32,828 bases of DNA from a virus: IMG/VR virus record IMGVR_UViG_3300010413_000109, positions 1 to 32,828 of that record; one strand, given 5' to 3'. Both the position numbers and the translations under genes were made by a program. Positions 13,994 to 22,063 of this stretch are shown piece by piece. Every line of letters begins with the position of its first letter. Positions within the stretch are counted from its first letter, which is position 1. The notes below the pieces were generated by a model. The model saw only the letters and a program-made list of their open reading frames with translations. It ran no database searches and was not told the origin of the DNA.

Positions 13994-14637
13994 TGGAAAT
14001 TGATTATAGAGCATATAGTGGTGCTATTTATGATATTATAAAATTTAAACTAGGTTACTCAGAAAATTTTGTATTACCTAATGATATAAAAAATTTAATC
14101 GAACCTAAATATGGTAAAGAAAAGTTTATTTTTGGTAAAGCATTTACAGCAAGGGGAGATAAAACAAAATATCCTAACATAGAAATCATTAGCGAAATGG
14201 TAGATGAAGTAGACGAAGGAGATGTTTATATTCTACAGGCTAATGATAATAGTCGTGCTCACTTTGGAGACATAATGGCACACTTTCTAAAAAGAAATGG
14301 TGCAGAAGGAGCTATCTTACAGGGCTGGACTAGAGATTTAGGTAGAATAGAATATATTGGTTTTCCACTTTGGGCTAAAGGAGTACAACCACAAGACTCT
14401 TCTGATATATGGAGTATCTCTAGTTACTTAGAAGAAATAGTAATTGGTAATATTTTTATTACACCGAGAGATTATATATTTGCAGATAGAGATGCTGTTT
14501 TAATTATCAGAGATTTTCTTGTGCTTGATCTCTTAGCAGAACTTCCTGATAAATTAGATTATGAAGCTGAGATAAGAAAAGAAATTAGCACGGGAACAAG
14601 TGCTAAAGAAATTTATAATGAAATAGGTAGGTGGTGA
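13993..14637 (+). CDS. RraA-like / HMG aldolase-family protein
   Basis: The 214-residue protein matches the RraA / 4-hydroxy-4-methyl-2-oxoglutarate aldolase family (PF03737). It has AHFGDIMAHFLKRNGAEGAI at residues 89-108, then QGWTRDLGRIEYIGFPLWAKG with the family Gly-x-x-Arg-Asp (Arg114, Asp115) and the final FP..AKGV.P segment. Family members bind Mg and can act as class II aldolases on oxo acids. Being first in a cassette with NeuB- and NeuA-like genes, it may take part in making or trimming an oxo-acid sugar precursor; this is inference. The extended N-terminal 45 residues are unlike RraA. Regulation of RNase E is unlikely, since the host may lack that enzyme. Confidence 0.8.
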   Translation: MEIDYRAYSGAIYDIIKFKLGYSENFVLPNDIKNLIEPKYGKEKFIFGKAFTARGDKTKYPNIEIISEMVDEVDEGDVYILQANDNSRAHFGDIMAHFLKRNGAEGAILQGWTRDLGRIEYIGFPLWAKGVQPQDSSDIWSISSYLEEIVIGNIFITPRDYIFADRDAVLIIRDFLVLDLLAELPDKLDYEAEIRKEISTGTSAKEIYNEIGRW

Positions 14638-15530
14638 TGACACAGTTTGTAGCAGAATTTACAACAAATCATATGGGAAATTATAATGTACTTGAAGAAA
14701 TGGTTAGACAAGCAAAGTTTGCGGGTGCAGACTTTATTAAAATGCAAAAGAAAGATGTTGAAAATTATTATTCTAAGGAAAAGTTGGATAGATTTTTCTT
14801 ATCACCCTACGGTAAAACGTACAGAGACTATAGGAAAATATTTGAATTTGGTAAAGAGGACTTCGATAGATTTAATTCATTGTGTAAAGAATTAAAAATC
14901 AAATGGTTCTCTACGGTACAAGATATTCCATCCTTAGAGTTTATGTTAGAATATAATTTACCTAAATATAAAATAGCATCTTCTAGTGCTAGAGATTTAG
15001 ATTTTATTTCTGAATTAGAAAAACAAGTTACTAAGCGTTCACAAATAGTAGTATCTGTTGGAGGTTCTACTCTAAAAGAAATTGATAGTCTTCTGAAAAC
15101 TTTAGGAGATAGAAGAATAGTCTTGCAACATTGCGTTGCAGAATATCCTTGTTCTATGTCTAGATTACGATTAGGAAATATTCAGAAACTAAAAGATGAA
15201 TTTGAAACTACAAAAGTAAAGATAGGATATTCTGGGCATGAAGTAGGAATTATCCCATCAGTAGTTGTAGCTAAGAAATATAAACCAGAATTAATAGAAA
15301 GACATTTTGCTTTGTCTAGACATTCTTTTGTACATCATATTGAATGTAGTTTAGAACCTGAAGAGTTTAAACAAATGATAAAGGAAAGTAATGATCCAAA
15401 TGTAGAATATAATATACCAGATATTGCTTTCTCTACATCTTTCGGTATGAGTAAGGTTGAAGAAAACTTTCTTTTAGAACAAACTTATGGCAATAAGTAC
15501 TTAGGAAGTACAAGTGATTGGACAGAGTAG
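14637..15530 (+). CDS. neuB: NeuB-like nonulosonic (sialic) acid synthase
   Basis: About 297 residues, with the NeuB TIM-barrel signatures: VAEFTTNHMGN at the start, GADFIKMQ with the catalytic Lys, PKYKIASSSARD, VLQHCVAEYPCS, IGYSGHEVG and ERHFALS. The two His residues (about 201 and 223) match the metal-binding His pair of NeuB. The C-terminal antifreeze-like (SAF) domain of cellular enzymes is missing. It should condense phosphoenolpyruvate with an N-acetylated hexose to form a nine-carbon acid. The ATG at 14637 overlaps the stop of the RraA-like gene; in-frame GTGs just upstream are less likely. Which sugar is made (sialic, legionaminic, pseudaminic or another) cannot be told. Confidence 0.85.
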   Translation: MTQFVAEFTTNHMGNYNVLEEMVRQAKFAGADFIKMQKKDVENYYSKEKLDRFFLSPYGKTYRDYRKIFEFGKEDFDRFNSLCKELKIKWFSTVQDIPSLEFMLEYNLPKYKIASSSARDLDFISELEKQVTKRSQIVVSVGGSTLKEIDSLLKTLGDRRIVLQHCVAEYPCSMSRLRLGNIQKLKDEFETTKVKIGYSGHEVGIIPSVVVAKKYKPELIERHFALSRHSFVHHIECSLEPEEFKQMIKESNDPNVEYNIPDIAFSTSFGMSKVEENFLLEQTYGNKYLGSTSDWTE

Positions 15531-16065
15531 GATAGACGTACTCAGGAGAGCTGTTAAAGAAATAACTCTTGATGGTTTAATTCTAGAGTTTGGAGTATAT
15601 ACTGGAGGTACTGCAAAAATACTTTCTAAATTACTACCAGATAAAACAATTTATGGCTTCGATAGTTTTGAGGGTTTACCTGAAGATTGGTATGGTAAGT
15701 ATACTAAAGGTACTTTTAATCTAAGAGGAATTATTCCAAAGCTACCTAAAAATGTTATACCAATAAAAGGAAGATTTGAAACTACAATTGGTCCTTTTTT
15801 GAGAGAACACCAACAAGATAAAGTTGCTTTTATAAACTTTGATGCAGACCTTTATTTACCAACAGCTACTGTTATAGATGTTTTACTTCTATGGGAAAGA
15901 ATAGTGCCGGGTACAGTTTTATACTTTGATGAATTTATTTCTAAGAGTTATTCAGACGAGTTCAGGGCTTTTATAGAATATGGTATTCCAGTTAAATTAA
16001 TAAGTTACTGGTGGTTAGAGGATTCTTATTCTAGTTTTGCTTTCAAGGTGATAAATAATGGATAA
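15514..16065 (+). CDS. TylF-like SAM-dependent O-methyltransferase
   Basis: The 183-residue protein has motif I GLILEFGVYTGGTAKILSKL, then TIYGFDSFEGLPEDWYG and KVAFINFDADLYLPT, followed by VPGTVLYFDEF. These are hallmarks of the macrocin O-methyltransferase (TylF/MycF) family, which uses SAM and a metal near the DxD. Members methylate hydroxyls on sugars or other small molecules. In this cassette the probable substrate is the sugar or the transferred glycan. The start is GTG, within the end of the NeuB-like gene. Confidence 0.85.
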   Translation: MIGQSRIDVLRRAVKEITLDGLILEFGVYTGGTAKILSKLLPDKTIYGFDSFEGLPEDWYGKYTKGTFNLRGIIPKLPKNVIPIKGRFETTIGPFLREHQQDKVAFINFDADLYLPTATVIDVLLLWERIVPGTVLYFDEFISKSYSDEFRAFIEYGIPVKLISYWWLEDSYSSFAFKVINNG

Positions 16066-16639
16066 ATTTTTCTTTCCTTTAGGTGAACCATATAAGTATG
16101 GAAGGGAATTAAATACTTATATGAAAGAAATTATTGGTAATAAAGTTGTACAAGATAAACATGCTACAGGTTTATTATGCCAAGCAATAGTAAATGCAGG
16201 AGATGGAGACTATGTTGAGATAGGTTCTCTATATGGCGGGTCTGCTATTACAGCTTTACTGACTAAAAGAGTTTTTAATTTGAAAGGAAATATTTATTGT
16301 GTAGACCCAAATCCTAAAGAGATTTTAGAAAATGCAAAATTATTTGGTTTGAAAGATCGAATAACTATTTTCAAAAGACCTTCTGAAGAAATAATTTGGG
16401 GAGATATGACATTCAGTTGTGGCTTTATAGATGGCGATCATAGAGAACCAAATCCATTATTGGATTGGTATGCTCTTAAAGATAGAGTGACTAGATATAT
16501 TATATTTGATGACTATGATAAATCAGAAACAGGTGTGGTATATGCAGTTAAGGATGTTTTATTAGATTATGAAAGTCCTTGGATGCCTGTACATATTTCT
16601 GATGCAATAGTTATTTTTGAAAGGGATTGGGTATTATGA
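16058..16639 (+). CDS. class I SAM-dependent methyltransferase
   Basis: The 193-residue protein contains GDYVEIGSLYGGSAITALLT (motif I) and GNIYCVDPNPKE (acidic motif II), and SCGFIDGDHREPNPLLDWYA, a Methyltransf_24-like pattern with the FIDGDH motif of small-molecule and sugar methylases. It is a paralogue in fold of the preceding enzyme but not close in sequence. It is likely to methylate the same or a related sugar. It overlaps both neighbours by a few bases (ATGA-type), showing tight coupling. Confidence 0.85.
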   Translation: MDKFFFPLGEPYKYGRELNTYMKEIIGNKVVQDKHATGLLCQAIVNAGDGDYVEIGSLYGGSAITALLTKRVFNLKGNIYCVDPNPKEILENAKLFGLKDRITIFKRPSEEIIWGDMTFSCGFIDGDHREPNPLLDWYALKDRVTRYIIFDDYDKSETGVVYAVKDVLLDYESPWMPVHISDAIVIFERDWVL

Positions 16640-17370
16640 AAGTAGCAGCTGTAGTACATGCTAAAGGAATAAGTGAACGTTTACCTAATAAAAATCTAAG
16701 GAAACTCGGAGGTAAACCTTTAATCTGTCATGCTATCTCAAATGCTTGTAATGCTGAGTTAGTAAATGATGTTTATATAGATAGCGAAGATGATTTAATA
16801 TTAAGGGTTGGTGCAGGTTGTGGTGCTATACCTTTGAAACGACCTCCCTATCTTGCTAACAATCAAATAACTGGAGATGACTTAGCTTATTGGCAAGCAC
16901 AAAGTTTACCACAATATGATATTCTGGTACAGGTTGTACCAACATCTCCATTTATAAAATCAAAAACTATAGACGAATGTATCAGTAATGTAATACTAGG
17001 ATATAATTCAAGCTTCACAGCAACTTCTGAAAAATTATATACTTGGAGTCAAAAAAATCCAACAGAAAGTTTAACCCCAGATTATTATGTAAATGGTAAA
17101 ATTTTAAACTCAAAAGATTTACCGTATATTTTTATAGAACATACAGGATTATTTGCTTTTAAAACTGAATATGCTTTTGAAAAAAGAAAAAGAATTGACC
17201 CTAGAAATTTTAGAGGAGTGCCTATAGATTACATAGAGGCTATAGATATTAATTATGAAAGTGATTTTAAAATTGCGGAGATTATATGGCAGGGATTACA
17301 CAGTTCAAAAACAAATATAAAGGGAGAAGGGGCTTTATTGCTTGCAACGGACCAAGCCTCAATGACATAG
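16636..17370 (+). CDS. neuA: NeuA-like CMP-nonulosonate cytidylyltransferase
   Basis: About 244 residues. It has the cytidylyltransferase signature AVVHAKGISERLPNKNLRKL then GGKPLI, where most homologues have PAR-GS; here His-Ala-Lys-Gly replaces it. It also has QVVPTSPFIKSKTIDE, EHTGLFAFK and the end motif EAIDINYESDFKIAE with the usual Asp. It should activate the nonulosonic acid by joining it to CMP. The ATG at 16636 overlaps the previous stop (ATGA). The 3' end runs 85 bp into the next gene, in another frame. The altered signature may mean a different sugar acid (KDO-like or other) or altered kinetics. Confidence 0.8.
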   Translation: MKVAAVVHAKGISERLPNKNLRKLGGKPLICHAISNACNAELVNDVYIDSEDDLILRVGAGCGAIPLKRPPYLANNQITGDDLAYWQAQSLPQYDILVQVVPTSPFIKSKTIDECISNVILGYNSSFTATSEKLYTWSQKNPTESLTPDYYVNGKILNSKDLPYIFIEHTGLFAFKTEYAFEKRKRIDPRNFRGVPIDYIEAIDINYESDFKIAEIIWQGLHSSKTNIKGEGALLLATDQASMT

Positions 17371-17957
17371 ATGTATCGAAACTTAGGGGAGAAATAGTAT
17401 TCGGACTAAACAGGGGGTATCTAAAGAAAGACCTTCCAATAACTTATTTAGTAACAATAGACGATCTAGTTGAAAATCAATTTAGACAAGAGATGGAAGC
17501 TTTCAAATGCGAGGCTAAGTTTACTCACAGCCTGAGAGGGGAAAATACTTATAAGTTACTCTGGACTAATGATGTACCTAAGTTTAGTCCTAGTATAGCA
17601 GTACCCATTTGGCAAGGACATTCAGTTACTAATGTAGCTTTACAAGTAGCATTTTATATGGGTTTGAATCCAGTTTATATTATAGGTATGGATCATTTTA
17701 TAGATTATAGTGATACCAGCAAAGTAGGTGGGAAATTCGTGAATAGTGGGGAAGATAGAAATCATTTTGATCCTAACTACTTTGCTGGTAAGATTAAATA
17801 TAACCCCCAGAACCTACAGAGAGTAGAGTTAGGTTATAAATTAGCAAGAGAATATTACGAAGGTTCTGGTAGAAAATTATATAATGCCAGTACTAAAACA
17901 AAACTAAGTGAGGAAATAATTCCAAGAATTAATTTTGAAGATATATGGCAATCCTAG
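17286..17957 (+). CDS. DUF115/Maf- or GT42-like glycosyltransferase
   Basis: The 223-residue protein begins GITQFKNKYKGRRGFIACNG, then PSLNDIDVSKL. The GNGPSL-type loop is shared by GT42 sialyltransferases, the DUF115 (6-hydroxymethylpterin-like) family and Maf flagellin glycosyltransferases. NPVYIIGMDHFIDYS follows further on. Such enzymes transfer CMP-activated nonulosonic acids to proteins or glycans, matching the NeuB- and NeuA-like genes before it. The probable role is the final transfer step. The ATG follows GCGGAG, and the stop overlaps the terminase start by 13 bp. The acceptor is unknown; virion protein and surface glycan are both possible. Confidence 0.75.
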   Translation: MAGITQFKNKYKGRRGFIACNGPSLNDIDVSKLRGEIVFGLNRGYLKKDLPITYLVTIDDLVENQFRQEMEAFKCEAKFTHSLRGENTYKLLWTNDVPKFSPSIAVPIWQGHSVTNVALQVAFYMGLNPVYIIGMDHFIDYSDTSKVGGKFVNSGEDRNHFDPNYFAGKIKYNPQNLQRVELGYKLAREYYEGSGRKLYNASTKTKLSEEIIPRINFEDIWQS

Positions 17958-19501
17958 AAAAAGTAACTCATGAAGATTTAATTCTTTTTGAAATACTTCG
18001 CAATCCAGTATTATGTAATGAATTTATTTATAATTATGACACTAAAGAATGGGAAGAAGAATTTGAATTAGACTGGTATCAAAAACAAATTCTATGTGAT
18101 TTCCATTTTCATGTTTCAGTAGCAACAGCCAGAAGTGTTGGTAAAACTGTATCGTTAGTTGCTATTCTTACTTGGCTTGTAATATTTCAAGTATACCCAG
18201 GTTTTGATGTAGTCTACACAGTACCTAGTAGAGTACATTTACAACCTGTTTGGAGAAATTTAATAAGGACTTTTAGATCAAATAGTTTTCTAAGAAATTT
18301 TGTATCTGCAAGTTCTGGTTTCAATAGTTCTACCTTTGAAGTAACTTTATTAAATCACAGCACCATTACCTGTCGTATTGCTGGTACTACGGGGACAGGT
18401 GCAAACGTTATTGGTCTTCACGTACCTTTTGTAATACTAGATGAATCTGGTTACTACCCTTGGGGTACTTGGGTAGAGTTACAACCAATTATAAATCAAT
18501 TTACTAGGGGGTATAGACTAATCACATCTGGTGTACCTACAGGGATACGTGAAAAAAATGTGCTATGGGTTAATGACCAAGAAGATTCAACCTATACTAA
18601 ACATAGTGTATCGGCGTTTGATAATCCTAGATTTACAGAAAAAGATAAACAAGATGCTATAGAAAAATATGGTGGAGAGGATAATGAAGATTATATCCAT
18701 CTAGTATTAGGACAGCATGGCTCTCCAGTATTCTCTATATTTGATAGGAATACTATGCAAATAGATTCTTATCCTGTATATAGATTAGTATTAGATGGTT
18801 TACAACTAAAAGAAAGTTTTGGTAACTATTTACCAAAGTTAGCAGGACTTCCTTCTTTACCTAGTTCAGCAAAAGACGTTTACTTTGGAATAGATTTAGG
18901 TTATACAGACCCTACCGCAATTATAGTTTTCTATTCAATAGCCTCTGGACAATTGAAGTTTCATTGTAGAGTGAGATTGGATAAAGTATCTTATGCAATA
19001 CAGGATAAGATAATAGATAGGCTGGATACCATGTACAAACCTAGAACTCTAGGAGTAGATTGGGGTTCAGCCGGAATAAGTGTTATACAACGCTTACAAG
19101 ATTCAAAAGAATATTTACATAAAGACTACAGAAAGAGAGTAGTACCTATTAATTTTTCTTCACAGATTTCATTAGGATTTGATTCTGATGGAGAAGAAAT
19201 AAAATCTAAAACAAAACCTTTTTCAGTTTCCATTTTACAGGAGTACTCTAACAATCATAAGTTTATCTATTCTTCTACTGATTTAGAATTAATTTCTGAG
19301 TTAGAAAGAATGACTTACTCTAAGACTCCAACTGGTGATTTGATTTATAAAACTCTAACACCAAGGGGAGGACAGAGGGGAGAAGACCATTTTACCGCAG
19401 CTTTATTGTGTGGTAGTATGGCTTATTATTTAGAGCATGAGTATTTTCTTCCTGCCAAAAATGTTACGAAATTGTTCAAAAGTAGGTGGTTAACAGTATG
19501 A
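17945..19501 (+). CDS. terL: terminase large subunit
   Basis: 518 residues. ATPase: Walker A TARSVGKT around residues 61-68, Walker B VPFVILDESGYY around 160-171 with catalytic Glu167. The RNase H-like nuclease has DVYFGIDLGYTDPTA (Asp317), LGVDWGSAG (about 375-383) and GEDHFTAALLCG near 485-495, the three acidic positions expected. It packages DNA into the prohead through the portal and cuts concatemers. The gene starts with ATG inside the end of the glycosyltransferase gene and stops inside the portal start, so sugar and packaging genes share one transcript. Confidence 0.95.
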   Translation: MAILEKVTHEDLILFEILRNPVLCNEFIYNYDTKEWEEEFELDWYQKQILCDFHFHVSVATARSVGKTVSLVAILTWLVIFQVYPGFDVVYTVPSRVHLQPVWRNLIRTFRSNSFLRNFVSASSGFNSSTFEVTLLNHSTITCRIAGTTGTGANVIGLHVPFVILDESGYYPWGTWVELQPIINQFTRGYRLITSGVPTGIREKNVLWVNDQEDSTYTKHSVSAFDNPRFTEKDKQDAIEKYGGEDNEDYIHLVLGQHGSPVFSIFDRNTMQIDSYPVYRLVLDGLQLKESFGNYLPKLAGLPSLPSSAKDVYFGIDLGYTDPTAIIVFYSIASGQLKFHCRVRLDKVSYAIQDKIIDRLDTMYKPRTLGVDWGSAGISVIQRLQDSKEYLHKDYRKRVVPINFSSQISLGFDSDGEEIKSKTKPFSVSILQEYSNNHKFIYSSTDLELISELERMTYSKTPTGDLIYKTLTPRGGQRGEDHFTAALLCGSMAYYLEHEYFLPAKNVTKLFKSRWLTV

Positions 19502-20964
19502 GCGATAAATTAGCTAAAGCAACCTTTTTACCAAATCAAGATATTTATTCTTTCAATGTTCCTTGGACTGGTACACCAGTAGATAAGATGGAAGTATTGG
19601 ATTTAAATACTTTTGAGAAGCTGGTAAATGCTTGTAGATTTTTCTATAGATATGATTCTTTAGTATCAACTGTTATTGATAAACTAACTGAAATAGGAAT
19701 TAATAATCTAGACTATGATAAGTCTAAACTAAATGAAAATGAAAAGAAAGTAATGGACAATTTAGTTCCAAGATTAAAAGAATTCGCAGAACAAATATCA
19801 TTAGAATATCTTATTTCTGGTTTAGTTGTGCCGGAAATAAAGTATGCACCAGTGAGTAAAAAAGAATTACAAGAGTGGAAGATAAAGAGATATGATACTC
19901 TTATTTTACCAGTGTATATGTGGTTACGTGATCCTACTACAATAAAGATCAACGATGCACTTGGTATTACAGAGCCTTCTTATTTCTATAAAATTCCAGA
20001 AGATTTAATTTTCTTTATACAAAATGAGGGAAAATATAAAGATGGTACAGAAGACCCAGAATTATATAAAGATTTATTGACATATTATCCTGAGTTTGTA
20101 CGAGCTGTTAGAGAAAATAAAAGATATGTTTTATTAGAAAACGAACTTATTACTAGGAGAAAGGTGGTTACAGATTCTCCTTACCCAACTCCTTATCTAA
20201 CACCAGTATTAGAACCTCTAAAACATAAAAGAAATTTAAGAAGAATGGATTATTCTATAGCATCTAGAGTTATTAGTGCTATACAATTATTCAGATTGGG
20301 TAGTGATGAGTTTCCAGTAACAGAAGATCAAGAGGAAACATTTGAGGAATTAAGACAACAGATGTACAATAGATACTCTGTTCAAGAAGATATTGAAAGA
20401 GTTTTCCAATTATTTGCAAATCATACTTTACAAATAGATTGGATAATGCCACCAGTTGAAGCACTTCTAGATGAAACCAAATATAGAGAAGTAAATGATG
20501 ATATTATTTTTGGTCTTGGTTTTCCTAGAATTCTAATTACTGGTGAGACTTCAAGGAGTGGTACTTCCAATTCAGAGTATGCAACTATGTCTCCAGTAAG
20601 AACTATGGAGAATATTAGAGAGAAAGTATTAACAATTCTTAGAGATATAGTCTATAATATTTGGGAGAAGAATAAATTTAGAGGGGAAATGCCAACAATA
20701 AAATTTGAACCAATCAACTTAGTTTCTTTCGGAGACCTGATAGAAGGACTTACAAGACTTTATGAATCTGGTAATCTTTCTAGAACTCATCACGCTAAAG
20801 CTTTTGGTTATGATCTTGATGAGGAATTCAGACTGAAGAAAGAAGAAAATGATACAATGGAAGAGATGGGTTTGGAAGAATTTGCTCCACAGCCCTTCAG
20901 TCCTCAGCCCGGAAACAATCAACAACAACCTAATACCCAAGAAAAACCAAAAGAAAATCAATAA
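19498..20964 (+). CDS. portal protein
   Basis: The ATG at 19498 overlaps the terminase stop (ATGA) and has AGGTGG upstream; an in-frame GTG at 19486 is less likely. The 488-residue protein follows terminase directly and shows portal-like features: a mixed alpha/beta body, a long helical segment (residues about 240-300, NLRRMDYSIASRVISAIQLF), FGLGFPRILITGETSRSGTS near residue 345, and a Gln/Pro/Asn-rich flexible tail. It should form the dodecameric ring for DNA entry and tail attachment. The family is assigned from pattern and position. Confidence 0.85.
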   Translation: MSDKLAKATFLPNQDIYSFNVPWTGTPVDKMEVLDLNTFEKLVNACRFFYRYDSLVSTVIDKLTEIGINNLDYDKSKLNENEKKVMDNLVPRLKEFAEQISLEYLISGLVVPEIKYAPVSKKELQEWKIKRYDTLILPVYMWLRDPTTIKINDALGITEPSYFYKIPEDLIFFIQNEGKYKDGTEDPELYKDLLTYYPEFVRAVRENKRYVLLENELITRRKVVTDSPYPTPYLTPVLEPLKHKRNLRRMDYSIASRVISAIQLFRLGSDEFPVTEDQEETFEELRQQMYNRYSVQEDIERVFQLFANHTLQIDWIMPPVEALLDETKYREVNDDIIFGLGFPRILITGETSRSGTSNSEYATMSPVRTMENIREKVLTILRDIVYNIWEKNKFRGEMPTIKFEPINLVSFGDLIEGLTRLYESGNLSRTHHAKAFGYDLDEEFRLKKEENDTMEEMGLEEFAPQPFSPQPGNNQQQPNTQEKPKENQ

Positions 20965-20987
20965 AAATTGCAAAATAAATCAATTTT
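20964..20987 (+). terminator. weak AT-rich hairpin after the portal gene
   Basis: A 7-bp perfect inverted repeat AAAATTG/CAATTTT with a 10-nt loop lies at the portal stop, followed after four bases by TTTTT. It may be a weak terminator insulating the capsid operon, or an operator, since it overlaps the -35 region of the next promoter. Confidence 0.3.
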
Positions 20988-21016
20988 AGTCATTTTTATT
21001 GAAAATATGGTATAAT
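20985..21016 (+). promoter_or_regulatory. extended -10 promoter of the capsid operon
   Basis: ATATGGTATAAT ending at 21016 repeats the phage's extended -10 core; the -35 region is not TTGACA-like. The expected transcript begins near 21023, with the hairpin AATAGGTG/CACCTATT at 21028-21049 close to the 5' end, and TAGGAG just after it. The placement before the scaffold, decoration and capsid genes fits strong late expression. Confidence 0.7.
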
Positions 21017-21027
21017 ATTAATGAGAG

Positions 21028-21049
21028 AATAGGTGTAAATTCACCTATT
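21028..21049 (+). other. 5' leader hairpin of the capsid transcript
   Basis: The perfect 8-bp stem AATAGGTG/CACCTATT with loop TAAATT lies between the promoter and the ribosome binding site (TAGGAG at 21050-21055). Hairpins at the 5' end often stabilise phage mRNAs against RNases and raise expression. A similar hairpin starts the 9768 transcript. Confidence 0.6.
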
Positions 21050-21061
21050 TAGGAGTTACTA

Positions 21062-22063
21062 ATGGATGAAAAAACTATTATCAAAAAGTACAAAGTGGAT
21101 TTTGTTGATGACGAGGAACAGTTAGCTGAAGCTGCAATCGCCGCAAACCACTCATTCAATTACTTAAAATTTATCTTAACAGATGATGAGCCTAATGCAA
21201 ATAAACAAAGGATTCCTAAAGAAGAATTTGAAAATGTTATTAGGACGGGGTTCTTTACCCCACTAAAGATGGCTCGCGGTGGTATTAGAGAAGGACATGA
21301 TCTCTCAGAACCACTAGGAGTCATTACACATCTAAAACAAAATGATAATCAAATTAGAGGACTAGCTGCTTTATGGTCTGAAGAAAGACCAGAAGATGTG
21401 AAGATTATCAAAGAAGCTTATGAGAAAAAGAAACCACTAAATATTAGTTGGGAACTTGGATATACCGCTTCTTCTTTTGAAGATGATGGTATTGAAAATC
21501 TTCACGGAGTAACCCTTAGAGCTGCAACCCTTGTGGATTTACCAGCGTATAAGGGAAGAACTCCTGTTATCGAAGTAGCTAGCGAAAAAAAGGAGGATAC
21601 TGACTTGGACGAGTTAGAAAAAACACAAAAGGAATTGGAAGATACCAAAGAATTATTGTCTAAAGCTCAAGAAGAACTTGAATCTCTTAAGGAACAACTT
21701 AAGGGTTTAGAGAGTCAGGCTTCAGAACTGGAAGAATTGAGAGAGTTTAAAGCCTCTATCGACAAAGAAATCGAAGAAGAAAAGGCTTTGAGTGCTATCA
21801 AAGAAAAGTTTGTAGAAGCTGGTGTTGAGAAGGATGATGAATATTTCTATGAAAATAAGGAACGTTTATTGTCTATGTCTCAAGAAGACCTTGAGTTTAT
21901 GTTGCAAGAAATTGTAGCTTTTTCTGCTAAAGAGGGAAAAGATGACAAAGAAGGCGATGATGAAGCGGGATTGAAAATTCCTAATGCTAGAAATAAAATG
22001 GAGAAGACCCTTACTCCTCAGGAAATCGCTAGACGATTGAAAGAGGCTAAGGCTTCTCAATAG
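21062..22063 (+). CDS. prohead protease-scaffold fusion protein
   Basis: The 333-residue protein has two parts. Residues 1-175 look like a capsid maturation protease: His79 in GHDLSEPLGVI, Ser129 in LNISWELGY and the GVTLRAATLVDLPAY segment, typical of serine prohead proteases. Residues 180-285 are a long Glu/Lys coiled coil, the expected scaffold, ending in a basic helix (MEKTLTPQEIARRLKEAKAS) that may bind the capsid protein. It is directly followed by decoration and major capsid genes. Catalytic assignment is by pattern. The product probably directs prohead assembly and is cleaved out. Confidence 0.75.
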   Translation: MDEKTIIKKYKVDFVDDEEQLAEAAIAANHSFNYLKFILTDDEPNANKQRIPKEEFENVIRTGFFTPLKMARGGIREGHDLSEPLGVITHLKQNDNQIRGLAALWSEERPEDVKIIKEAYEKKKPLNISWELGYTASSFEDDGIENLHGVTLRAATLVDLPAYKGRTPVIEVASEKKEDTDLDELEKTQKELEDTKELLSKAQEELESLKEQLKGLESQASELEELREFKASIDKEIEEEKALSAIKEKFVEAGVEKDDEYFYENKERLLSMSQEDLEFMLQEIVAFSAKEGKDDKEGDDEAGLKIPNARNKMEKTLTPQEIARRLKEAKASQ

